Assembly: GCA_001872485.1 (NCBI GenBank)
Contig: MNWK01000030.1
Span: 1 to 40,152, forward strand
Length of the DNA: 40,152 nt
Direction of reading: 5' to 3'
From: Parcubacteria group bacterium CG1_02_44_31
GTDB taxonomy: Bacteria > Patescibacteriota > Minisyncoccia > UBA6257 > Brennerbacteraceae
Positions 21,987-33,041 of this stretch are shown piece by piece. Numbering within the stretch: the stretch's first letter is position 1; each line of letters opens with the position of its first letter. The position numbers and the translations under genes were made by a program. A model generated the notes under the pieces. The model was not told where the DNA came from. It did no database searches and saw only the letters and a list, made by a program, of their open reading frames with translations.

Positions 21987-22061
21987 GCAGCCGTAGTGTA
22001 GCCTGGTTAACATGTCGCCCTGTCACGGCGAAGATCGTGGGTTCGAATCCCATCGGCTGCG
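21987..22061 (+). tRNA. tRNA-Asp (GTC)
   Basis: Acceptor GCAGCCG/CGGCTGC, D-arm GTGTAGCCTGGTTAACAT, anticodon arm TCGCC-CTGTCAC-GGCGA with GTC at 22022-22024, T-arm GTGGGTTCGAATCCCAT, discriminator G, no encoded CCA. It lies 45 nt behind aspS with no terminator between, so the T-box probably controls it too. Confidence 0.93.
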
Positions 22062-22496
22062 CCTGTCTTCCGCCAAACTACGGAATAGCTCTGCCTCATA
22101 CTTTGTTACCCGCGCGGCGTAACGCAATATTCCGTGTGTGGGAATTATCAGCATTGTTTACTTTTTCAAAAAAAGGAAAACATTCGGATTTCTTACATAA
22201 TTACAATAGTATGTATGCATAGCATGTTATAGCATGAGCATGTATGTAAGGTATGAAGAAATTTGATTTGTCTGTATTTGGGACGATCGTTCAAAATAGA
22301 GACAAATCAAATATTAAACCATTCTGGTATAACAAAGGTATAACAAAATCAATAAACCATCCGAATATAACAAAATAACAAAAATGCAAAAAGGTGAATA
22401 GATGATAAAATATTGGAATAGTTCGCTGGTTCAAAACCGTACCAGTTCGCTGTCAGAAGTGTTTCCGAAACCAATTTTCTTTATTTTAAAGTGTGA
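22062..22496. other. Intergenic gap with TATAACAAA repeats
   Basis: No gene supported. AT-rich, with short near-repeats GGTATAACAAA, GTATAACAAAA, ATATAACAAAATAACAAAA around 22327-22385 and TAGCATG/TATGTATG repeats near 22210. A promoter for the exonuclease III gene is not evident here. Confidence 0.4.
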
Positions 22497-22564
22497 ACCC
22501 CGTAGTAGATTTTCGACATCCACCTTCGGTGGAATATGAACGAGTTGAAAATGCACTACAGGGT
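22497..22564. repeat. Palindromic element, 'CCCCGTAGTAG' family
   Basis: ACCCCGTAGTAGATTTTCGAC and GTTGAAAATGCACTACAGGGT form the outer stem, with the inner hairpin TCCACCTTCGGTGGA. Reverse-orientation twin of 3256-3321. Confidence 0.8.
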
Positions 22565-22612
22565 AAACAACGTTAGGAATTCTTACATCCGTGATATAAC
22601 AAGGTTCGCTAT

Positions 22613-23365
22613 ATGAAAATCTTATCCTTCAATGTAAACGGAATTCGCGCTGCGTATCAAAAAGGATTTTTGAATTGGCTTACAGCAAGTCGTGCAGATA
22701 TTGTTTGCACGCAAGAAATCAAGGCGCAAGAGGCGCAGGTACCAACCGTTTTACTGAACCCTGCCCATTATTATTCGTACTTCAACTTTGCTGCCAAAAA
22801 GGGATACAGCGGGGTAGGAATATACACAAAACAAAAACCGCTTCGGGTGCATCACACATTAGATTTTAAAAGATTTGACCAAGAAGGAAGAATAATTAAG
22901 CTGGATTATCCAGGATTTTGTCTTATCAACATCTATATCCCGCATGGCGGAAGGGGAAAGGAAAACATTGGTTACAAATTAGAAACCTATAAACGTTTAT
23001 TCTTGTTTCTGAAAGGAATCAAACAAAAACTTGTTCTGATGGGAGACTTCAATGTAGCCCATCATGAGATTGATCTGGCCCGGCCGCAAAATAACAAAAA
23101 CAATATCATGTTTACCAAACAAGAAAGGAAGCAGATAGATAAATTGCTTGAGCTCGGTTTTATAGACAGTTTCAGACAACAAAACAAAGATAGCGGGCAT
23201 TATACATGGTGGCCGTATGGTTTTCAAGCGAGACAAAGAAACATAGGTTGGCGAATAGATTATGCGTTTATTTCCAAAAATATGGCACCGAAATTGCGCA
23301 AAGCTTTTATTTTGAACAAAGTCAACATATCAGACCACTGTCCAATTGGTATAGAAATAGTATAA
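22613..23365 (+). CDS. xth: Exodeoxyribonuclease III / AP endonuclease (Xth family)
   Basis: A 250-residue exonuclease-endonuclease-phosphatase fold enzyme that cuts DNA at abasic sites in base excision repair. Motifs in order: KILSFNVNGIRAAYQKG (Asn7), CTQEIKAQE (catalytic Glu), GYSGVGIYTK, INIYIPHGG, VLMGDFNVAHHEIDLARP (Asp/Asn pair), WRIDYAFIS and SDHCPIGIEI (Asp-His). All catalytic residues are visible. AAGG before the ATG may serve as ribosome site. It is monocistronic, ended by its own terminator. Confidence 0.95.
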   Translation: MKILSFNVNGIRAAYQKGFLNWLTASRADIVCTQEIKAQEAQVPTVLLNPAHYYSYFNFAAKKGYSGVGIYTKQKPLRVHHTLDFKRFDQEGRIIKLDYPGFCLINIYIPHGGRGKENIGYKLETYKRLFLFLKGIKQKLVLMGDFNVAHHEIDLARPQNNKNNIMFTKQERKQIDKLLELGFIDSFRQQNKDSGHYTWWPYGFQARQRNIGWRIDYAFISKNMAPKLRKAFILNKVNISDHCPIGIEIV

Positions 23366-23368
23366 GCA

Positions 23369-23404
23369 AAGCAAAAACAGGCGTATGCCTGTTTTTGCTT
23401 TTTT
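23369..23404 (+). terminator. Rho-independent terminator after xth
   Basis: AAGCAAAAACAGGC-GTAT-GCCTGTTTTTGCTT is a perfect 14-bp stem followed by TTTT. Its A-rich left arm means it may also act on the opposite strand to end the rpsR transcript, which converges on it. Confidence 0.85.
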
Positions 23405-23417
23405 GTTCGCGATTTTT

Positions 23418-23615
23418 TTATCTGGACACAAACGGCAACAAAGCCATTTGGCGCGCGCGCTTAATCGCATGCGCCAATGCGCGCTGGTGCTTTGCGCACA
23501 GCCCCGTGCGTTCGCGCGACTTAATCTTTTTCGAAACCGCGGTAAAACGCTGCAAAATCGCGGCATCTTTCCAATTAATGTCATCGCGTCCGCAAAAATA
23601 ACATTGGGGTTTCAT
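23418..23615 (-). CDS. rpsR: 30S ribosomal protein S18, zinc-binding form
   Basis: S18 is a small-subunit protein that pairs with S6 at the platform. The 65-residue protein carries CYFCG and GLCAKHQR, giving Cys5, Cys8, Cys40 and His43, a zinc-ribbon type that many bacteria have lost. The core INWKDAAILQRFTAVSKKIKSRERTG and the basic helix RALAHAIKRARQMALLPF are typical. It follows ssb after a 60-nt repeat tract and is the last gene of the rpsF-ssb-rpsR run. Confidence 0.93.
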   Translation of the reverse strand: MKPQCYFCGRDDINWKDAAILQRFTAVSKKIKSRERTGLCAKHQRALAHAIKRARQMALLPFVSR

Positions 23616-23617
23616 AC

Positions 23618-23665
23618 AACTTAACTAATAACTAATAACTGATAACTGATAAAACTGATAACTGA
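23618..23665. repeat. Heptamer repeat tract (AACTAAT/AACTGAT)
   Basis: CAACTTAACTAATAACTAATAACTGATAACTGATAAAACTGATAACTGA fills most of the gap between ssb and rpsR. Units of 7 nt vary by A/G at one place. Echoes of it (AACTAACAACTA) lie between secA and hpf. Confidence 0.7.
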
Positions 23666-23675
23666 CCCGCCTTGC

Positions 23676-24152
23676 TTAAAACGGAGGGGCGTCGTCAATA
23701 GGAATCTGGTCTTGCGTAATTTCAGGCAATACTTCTTCTTGCTCCTCAATTGCTGGCGTTTGTTGCGCTTGCGAAGCTGCTGGTTGCGGCATAGTCATAG
23801 GCCGTTCTTGCTGCATGGCGCCTTGCGGACGAGGCCCGAATTGGACTCGTTCGCTAATAACTTCCGTGCGATATTTCTTTTCGCCTGTGGGCGCGACCCA
23901 TGACCGCGTGCGAATCCGACCTTCAATCAATACGGTGCTCCCTTTGGTTAAATATTGATTGCATAGTTCTGCCTGCCTGCCCCACACCACGATATTATGA
24001 AAATCCGCTTCTTCTTGTTTTTGTCCTGATTTGTCATTCCATACGCGATTCGTGGCAACCGCAAACGAAGCAACCGAATTTCCATTAGGCGTCACCCGAA
24101 GTTCCACATCGCGCGCCAAACGACCAACTAATATTACTTTATTAAGGTCCAT
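23676..24152 (-). CDS. ssb: Single-stranded DNA-binding protein
   Basis: The 158-residue SSB has the OB-fold opening MDLNKVILVGRLARDVELRVTPNGNSVASFAVATNR and VVWGRQAELCNQYLTKGSTVLIEGRIRTRSW, then a Gln/Pro-rich flexible linker and an acidic tip DDAPPF, which in the family recruits repair and replication partners. It lies 1 nt after rpsF and before rpsR, the classical bacterial order rpsF-ssb-rpsR. Confidence 0.96.
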   Translation of the reverse strand: MDLNKVILVGRLARDVELRVTPNGNSVASFAVATNRVWNDKSGQKQEEADFHNIVVWGRQAELCNQYLTKGSTVLIEGRIRTRSWVAPTGEKKYRTEVISERVQFGPRPQGAMQQERPMTMPQPAASQAQQTPAIEEQEEVLPEITQDQIPIDDAPPF

Positions 24153-24153
24153 A

Positions 24154-24606
24154 TTATGATTGCAAAATTTCTTTTAATTTAGTGTCCAAATCAACCGGAG
24201 TTCGTTGGACTTCTTTTTCTTGTTCAGTCATGCGCGCCTTGGTTTCTTGCCACCGCGCTTGCTTTTCCCTATGCTGTTGAAGCTGTTTTTCACGTTTTTG
24301 CGAACGCTCGGGAACCATGACAATCAACTTGCGCAGAATTACTTGTTCGTATTTCAGTGTATTTTTCAATCCAGCAAGTTTTGCCGGATCCAAGCGAAAT
24401 TGAATCTCGGCCCACCACGCGCTTTTTTGCTTTTTAATCATATACGCCAAATCGCGTTTCTCGGGGATACGTTCGGAAACAATTATTCCGCCAGCTTTGG
24501 TCACAAAGCCCTTGATAATATCAAAAAACGAGTCGGGAGCGTTCCCGCTTTGGTCATCAGTTATCCAAAAACACAAGTCATATAATCGCGTTTCTTGCTC
24601 GTCCAT
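24154..24606 (-). CDS. rpsF: 30S ribosomal protein S6
   Basis: S6 sits beside S18 on the 30S platform. The fold is recognisable from RLYDLCFWITDD, IIKGFVTKAGGIIVSERIPEKRDLAYMIKKQKSAWWAEIQFRLDPAKLAGLKNTLKYEQVILRKLIVM, with the strand-helix order of the family. At 150 residues it is longer than the usual 95-130, owing to a charged, probably coiled C-terminal tail (KREKQLQQHREKQARWQETKARMTEQEKE). Context with ssb and rpsR supports the call. Confidence 0.9.
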   Translation of the reverse strand: MDEQETRLYDLCFWITDDQSGNAPDSFFDIIKGFVTKAGGIIVSERIPEKRDLAYMIKKQKSAWWAEIQFRLDPAKLAGLKNTLKYEQVILRKLIVMVPERSQKREKQLQQHREKQARWQETKARMTEQEKEVQRTPVDLDTKLKEILQS

Positions 24607-24648
24607 AATTTTCCTAATGTAACATGAAGCTTATAAGAAGTCAAAAAA

Positions 24649-25716
24649 TTAATTTACTGCTTCTTCGCCTGTTGATGAAATCGCCTCGGCCTGTGGAATG
24701 GGCTTTTCGCTTGCCTGCTTGATGCCTGCTACGATTTCGTCAAGGGTTTCCGAATGCTCTTTTAAATACTTTTGCGCTGTTTCAAAACCAACGCCCAGTT
24801 TGGTTTGGCCAAATGCGTAACTTGCGCCCGAGCGAGACACCACGCCGTATTTGATGCCAGTGTTAATCACATCACCGGTATATGAAATTCCTTCATTGTA
24901 TAAAATATCGAATTCTGCTGTACGGAACGGAGCGGCAACTTTGTTTTTCACGATTTTTGCTTTCACGCGATTCCCTACCACATCGTCTCCTTTTTTGATT
25001 TGCGCGCTGCGGCGTACTTCGATACGAACGGACGCGTAAAATTTCAGCGCCTTGCCCCCGGGAGTCGTTTCGGGGTTGCCATATGTTCCGATTTGCATGC
25101 GAATCTGATTAATGAAAATAATCGTGGTTTTCGATTTTGCCGTGATTGCCGTAAGCTTGCGCAATGCCTGCGACATCAGCCGCGCCTGAAGCCCGATGAA
25201 TTGGGCTCCCATCTCGCCCTCAATTTCCGCGCGCGGGGTCAATGCCGCAACAGAATCAACCACAATCACGTCAATCGAATTTGTCTTGACCAAACTTTCC
25301 ACGATTTCAAGCGCCTGTTCTCCGGTATCGGGCTGAGAAATCAGCAAGTGCTCAACATCAACGCCAATGCGCTTTGCGTATTCAGGATCCAACGCGTGCT
25401 CTGCGTCAATGAATGCAGCCTTGCCGCCGCGCTTTTGCGCTTGGCTCACGATATGAAGCGCAAGAGTTGTTTTCCCGGATGATTCGGGGCCGTAGAGTTC
25501 TATGATACGGCCGCACGGAATCCCTCCAACGCCCGATGCAATATCCAAAGAAATAGAGCCAGTCGGAATAGAATCAATATTGACATGGCGCACTTGCCCC
25601 AACATCATAATAGACCCCTCGCCGTAACGCGCTTGAATTTCCTTGACCAATTCATCAAGCTTGTCCTGTTTATCTGATTGAATTTGTTTTGTTATTTTTT
25701 TTGCTGTTTTGGGCAT
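24649..25716 (-). CDS. recA: Recombinase RecA
   Basis: RecA polymerises on single-stranded DNA and drives homologous recombination and LexA-type responses. In the 355-residue sequence Walker A is GPESSGKTT (76-84), Walker B is [16 protein letters not shown], loop L1 follows in [22 protein letters not shown], and the L2 region is [31 protein letters not shown]. The C-terminal tail is short and only mildly acidic. It stands 54 nt after csaA and 42 nt before rpsF. Confidence 0.98.
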   Translation of the reverse strand: MPKTAKKITKQIQSDKQDKLDELVKEIQARYGEGSIMMLGQVRHVNIDSIPTGSISLDIASGVGGIPCGRIIELYGPESSGKTTLALHIVSQAQKRGGKAAFIDAEHALDPEYAKRIGVDVEHLLISQPDTGEQALEIVESLVKTNSIDVIVVDSVAALTPRAEIEGEMGAQFIGLQARLMSQALRKLTAITAKSKTTIIFINQIRMQIGTYGNPETTPGGKALKFYASVRIEVRRSAQIKKGDDVVGNRVKAKIVKNKVAAPFRTAEFDILYNEGISYTGDVINTGIKYGVVSRSGASYAFGQTKLGVGFETAQKYLKEHSETLDEIVAGIKQASEKPIPQAEAISSTGEEAVN

Positions 25717-25770
25717 AAAAATAAAAAGTTAATTTACTACCAACAGTATAACATGTATCAAGTATACAAA

Positions 25771-26109
25771 CTACTGGAGCCGGCTGCCTAGTGTTACCGA
25801 GTTTTTTGCAGGAGTCACTAGAATCCACCCGTCGCCGTTTGCGTTTTTAAATCCCAATGTTAAAACTTCGGATTCAAATGCACCGATCCGTTTCACAGGA
25901 AAATTCACCACGCACGCAACAAGCATTCCCAAAAGTTCCTGTTTGTTATGCGCCCCAACTGCTTGAACACTTGATGTTTTTATACCAATTTCCGCGCCGA
26001 AGTCAATTTTCAGTTTGAACGCCGGCTTTCTCGCTTGCGGAAAATCGGAAACCTCAATAATTTTCCCAAGGCGGATATCTACTTTGTCAAAATCCTCATA
26101 ATGAATCAT
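25771..26109 (-). CDS. csaA: CsaA-like tRNA-binding domain protein
   Basis: The 112-residue protein from MIHYEDFDKVDIRLGKIIEV is a single tRNA-binding (EMAP II/MetRS C-terminal) OB-fold: IRLGKIIEVSDFPQARKPAFKLKIDFG, SSVQAVGAHNKQELLGMLVACVVNFPVKRIGAFESEVLTLGF. Length fits CsaA, a secretion-related chaperone in Bacillus. The ORF-track start adds 28 residues (MNGISGCRPKGERVGTTGF...) that are just a translation of the repeat at 26121-26234, so I reject it. Confidence 0.88.
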   Translation of the reverse strand: MIHYEDFDKVDIRLGKIIEVSDFPQARKPAFKLKIDFGAEIGIKTSSVQAVGAHNKQELLGMLVACVVNFPVKRIGAFESEVLTLGFKNANGDGWILVTPAKNSVTLGSRLQ

Positions 26110-26120
26110 ACATATATGCC

Positions 26121-26234
26121 ATGGAGTCCTCAGGGCGAAGCCCGTGGTACCTACTCTCTCGCCCTTTGGGCGACATCCCGAAATGCCATTCATCCATCCC
26201 GCAACGTACGGGATGGTTTTCTGGCGTGAGGGAT
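26121..26234. repeat. Structured repeat 'GGTACCTACT...CTGGCGTGAGGGAT', copy B
   Basis: Compact copy with three hairpins: GGGCGAAGCCC, TCGCCCTTTGGGCGA and ATCCCGCAACGTACGGGAT, then TTCTGGCGTGAGGGAT. Same block order as 17665-17847. It lies 11 nt upstream of the csaA start, within its presumed leader. Confidence 0.75.
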
Positions 26235-26279
26235 AAAACTATTTATTTTATAAGAAAAGACATATGTCAAAACTAATAA

Positions 26280-27035
26280 TTAAATCTCTGGGCTTGGCGT
26301 GGGGGCAAACGATGCATTGAGCATCGTGGGTTCGGGTGACGCAATTTGCTCAATAAGTTCTGACTGCACTGTTTGTTCGCGCTGTTTTTCGTATACGATA
26401 ATTTTCTTTTGAATCGTCTCGCTGCGGAAAAAGTTCACAGCCCGAATTTCAATGGTATTGACTCCGGGGTTCAAGTAAACTGACTGGCGAAATGTATTTT
26501 GCTTAATTGATATATATTCGCCGTTCAACCACGCCGCTCTCACATATCCGCGGAACATTCCTTCAAGCACGACAGGGTTATCATGCGAAACGTCGTACTG
26601 CTGGCTCAATATGATGCGTACAGGCATTGCCAAGTAACCGATTTGAAACAGCACGTACGCAGCCACGGCAATCGCAAGCCATAACGCAGGATGCATATCA
26701 AATTTTTCCCACAAAAAATGCTTGGGCTGCGCAAAACGGTTCTTAGGCAATGTATCGAGTTTCCCAGATGTTTTACAACATCCCGACGCAACACAAACAG
26801 TAAATAGCTCTTCATACGATACATCGCATAGAACGCTGTATTTCTTCAATATGCCCAGGATATATGGCTGGCTAGGCAATTCTCCAAAACTGTTTCTTTC
26901 AAACGCAATAAGATATGCGTCCCGAACTCCTGATGTTTGCGAGAATTTTTCTATGGAAAAACCTGCGCGCTCCCTGACCGAACGCAACACATCGCCAATT
27001 GTATGGTGCTGTATGTCTGTTTCATCTCTTGCCAT
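26280..27035 (-). CDS. RodZ-like membrane protein with N-terminal HTH
   Basis: A 251-residue protein with an N-terminal Cro/C1-like HTH (HTTIGDVLRSVRERAGFSIEKFSQTSGVRDAYLIAFERNSFGELPSQPYILGILKKYS), one membrane helix (ALWLAIAVAAYVLFQIGYLAM), and an outside beta-rich domain (GVNTIEIRAVNFFRSETIQKKIIVYEK). This layout is that of RodZ, which links MreB to the cell wall in rod-shaped cells. 'LPSQPYILGILKKYS' is a typical RodZ HTH stretch. It follows ftsK by 3 nt, consistent with a role in shape or division. Confidence 0.75.
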   Translation of the reverse strand: MARDETDIQHHTIGDVLRSVRERAGFSIEKFSQTSGVRDAYLIAFERNSFGELPSQPYILGILKKYSVLCDVSYEELFTVCVASGCCKTSGKLDTLPKNRFAQPKHFLWEKFDMHPALWLAIAVAAYVLFQIGYLAMPVRIILSQQYDVSHDNPVVLEGMFRGYVRAAWLNGEYISIKQNTFRQSVYLNPGVNTIEIRAVNFFRSETIQKKIIVYEKQREQTVQSELIEQIASPEPTMLNASFAPTPSPEI

Positions 27036-27038
27036 ATG

Positions 27039-29198
27039 CTACGGATTCATTTTTCCCGACTCGTCCGCGCTTGATTCGCGCTGGTCCAACGCGTCCATTT
27101 CTGCCTCGTTTGCCTGCATATACACATCGCGCGGCTTGGCGCCATGGCCAGGACCAATGACGCCGCGCGCCTCAAGCATATCCAAGAGCCGCGCGGCACG
27201 CGCATACCCCACACGCAAATACCGCTGCAAAAGCGATGCGGACGCTTTTTGATACTTGACCACCACTGAATACGCCCGATCATACAACTCATCATCATCG
27301 CTTCCGTCCAACAAACTTATGCCTGTTTCATCAGGAATATCTTGCGCGAGCATCTGAACTAAATCAGGAGCGGCGTTAATATCGTTAAAGGCAATTTTTT
27401 CAGCAGTGTGCTTGATATACGAAACCACGCGCTCCACTTCTTCCTCGCTGATAAACGGCGCCTGAATGCGTTTGGGTTTTGAGGTTTCTGCTGAAATAAA
27501 CAACGCATCGCCACGACCCAAAAGTTTTTCAGCGCCCGCGCCGTCAAGAATCGTACGCGAATCCACTTGCGACGCAACTTGAAACGCCACACGCGAAGTG
27601 ATATTCGCCTTAATCAAACCGGTGATGACTTCGACTGATGGGCGCTGCGTGGATACAATTAAATGAATGCCAGTCGCACGCGCCATCTGCGCAAGACGGA
27701 CAATAATGCCTTCAAGTTCTTTGCCGTGCGCAACCATCAAATCGGCAAGCTCATCAATAACAATCGCGATGGACGGCAGCATGTCTTCGGATTTGCGTCC
27801 CGGTTTTGCATTAAACGAATTGGTATCCCGGCACTTTTCCTCAAGCAACAAATCATATCTGCGGTCCATTTCCGTAATAGCCCATTTCATCGCTACAATA
27901 GCTTTTCTTCCATCGGTGATGACCGGAGAAAGCAAATACGGAATACCATCATACGCAGTAAGTTCCACGCGCTTAGGGTCAACTAAAATGAATTTCAGCA
28001 ATTGCGGAGGATTGCGGTACATTAACGATGTCAATGCCGAATGGATAAAAATGGATTTGCCTGTTCCGGTCGCGCCCGCAACCAACAAATGAGGAAGTTT
28101 TGCAATATCGGTAAATACGGGTTCGCCTTTGACATTTCGTCCCAAAGGAACCAGCAAAGAAGCAGAGGATTGTTTCCATGCAAGATCTTCCAAAAGCGAA
28201 CGCAGCCGCACTATGCTGAATGTTTTATTCGGCACTTCAATGCCCACAAGCGACTGACCCGGAATCGGCGCCTCAATGCGTATGGGGTGCGCGGCCAAGG
28301 CCAATGCTAAATCGTTTTGAAGCACCACGATGTGTGCGAGCTTCACGCCCTGCGCAGGTTTCAAAGTATATTGCGTCACGGTCGGTCCCACATGCACCGA
28401 GCCCATTTCAACCGGGATGCTGAAATCCTCAAGCGTACGTTGAATAATCTGCGCATACACGCGAATATCTCCCGCTGACGGCTTCGCGCCGTCTGCGCTC
28501 AAAAGATCCAAGGGTGGAAATTCCCATGGCCCGAATATTTTTTGCATGCGAACTGCTTGCTCTTGCTTTTTTAGTTGCACAACTGGGATTCGCGCGTTTC
28601 GCTCTTTGGGTTCCATACGCGATTCTTGTTTTATTTTTTCTTCACGAGGAAGTTCAATGAGCTCGCGCTGCTTATGTGCCTCATACAAAACCAATTTTCG
28701 TTTCTCTAAAAACCCTGTAACCAATTCCCAAAAATCCATTAAAAATCCGGTGCAAAACACCGCGCTCAAAGCCACGACACTTGCCCAAAATCCAAACAAG
28801 TATTCAAGCGACGCCATAGCGCGACCTACGATGCCTGCGCGGTCTGGAAAAAATAAATCAATGAGCCCTAAAAATGACACAAGCATCAAACAAATGCCAA
28901 CCACCATGGTGAAATAAAACATCTCGCGGATGTCTTTGCCGTCGCGTCTCGCGAATAAAATAGCCAATACAAACAAGGTTAACGGAATGAGCGCTTTGAA
29001 ATCACCTACCAAATAGGCGAACCCTATTCTCAACGCATTTCCAACCGGGCCCGCAATACCCCAAAAAGCCAAAACTAAAATAAGCCCGACAGCTACGCAT
29101 AAGATGCTGATAATCATCCGCCGCGTTTCCGGAGCAAGTGATACTGAAACTGAGGGCAGTGAAAATTTGGGAAATTGTGAACGCTTTTTCCGTGCCAT
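27039..29198 (-). CDS. ftsK: DNA translocase FtsK/SpoIIIE
   Basis: FtsK pumps DNA at the division septum. I choose MARKKRSQFPKFSLP (719 residues) over the longer track start, whose extra residues read as non-family. The N-terminal region has about four to five membrane helices; a short linker follows. The motor has the alpha/beta domain (GPTVTQYTLKPAQGVKLAHIVVLQNDLALALAA), Walker A GATGTGKS, FILVDPKRVELTAYDGIPYLLSPVITD, and Walker B IVIDELADLM. The C-terminal winged-helix gamma domain (SASLLQRYLRVGYARAARLLDMLEARGVIGP) reads KOPS-like DNA. Confidence 0.96.
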   Translation of the reverse strand: MARKKRSQFPKFSLPSVSVSLAPETRRMIISILCVAVGLILVLAFWGIAGPVGNALRIGFAYLVGDFKALIPLTLFVLAILFARRDGKDIREMFYFTMVVGICLMLVSFLGLIDLFFPDRAGIVGRAMASLEYLFGFWASVVALSAVFCTGFLMDFWELVTGFLEKRKLVLYEAHKQRELIELPREEKIKQESRMEPKERNARIPVVQLKKQEQAVRMQKIFGPWEFPPLDLLSADGAKPSAGDIRVYAQIIQRTLEDFSIPVEMGSVHVGPTVTQYTLKPAQGVKLAHIVVLQNDLALALAAHPIRIEAPIPGQSLVGIEVPNKTFSIVRLRSLLEDLAWKQSSASLLVPLGRNVKGEPVFTDIAKLPHLLVAGATGTGKSIFIHSALTSLMYRNPPQLLKFILVDPKRVELTAYDGIPYLLSPVITDGRKAIVAMKWAITEMDRRYDLLLEEKCRDTNSFNAKPGRKSEDMLPSIAIVIDELADLMVAHGKELEGIIVRLAQMARATGIHLIVSTQRPSVEVITGLIKANITSRVAFQVASQVDSRTILDGAGAEKLLGRGDALFISAETSKPKRIQAPFISEEEVERVVSYIKHTAEKIAFNDINAAPDLVQMLAQDIPDETGISLLDGSDDDELYDRAYSVVVKYQKASASLLQRYLRVGYARAARLLDMLEARGVIGPGHGAKPRDVYMQANEAEMDALDQRESSADESGKMNP

Positions 29199-29314
29199 AC
29201 CAATGCTATTGTACCGTCTTGAAGCACAATTTTCAATGCGCTTTCCACGCATGCATGCGAAAAAACCTGTGAGAAATTATCACTAAAGCAAAACGCAGCA
29301 AGTTCTAACAACAA

Positions 29315-29344
29315 GCCCTGTATGGGCGCGCTATGAACGCGCTG

Positions 29345-29363
<19 letters not shown>
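29315..29363. repeat. Palindromic element, 'CCCTGTAGTAG' family, overlapping the rpoC end
   Basis: On the minus strand GCCCTGTAGTAGATTTTTAAC begins inside the last codons of rpoC and the element closes with ACAGGGC; GCGCG(TTCATA)GCGCGC forms the centre. The first 19 bases match the conserved family end (CCCCGTAGTAGATTTTCAAC). Confidence 0.7.
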
Positions 29364-33025
<3,662 letters not shown>

Positions 33026-33041
33026 ATGCTGTATATTGTTA

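Noticed and set aside
22037-22222. 61-residue ORF starting in tRNA-Asp
   Set aside because: It begins inside the tRNA and has no protein-like pattern.
26110-26193. N-terminal extension of CsaA (MNGISGCRPKGERV...)
   Set aside because: It translates the repeat at 26121-26234; MIHYEDFDKVDIRLG is the normal start of the family.
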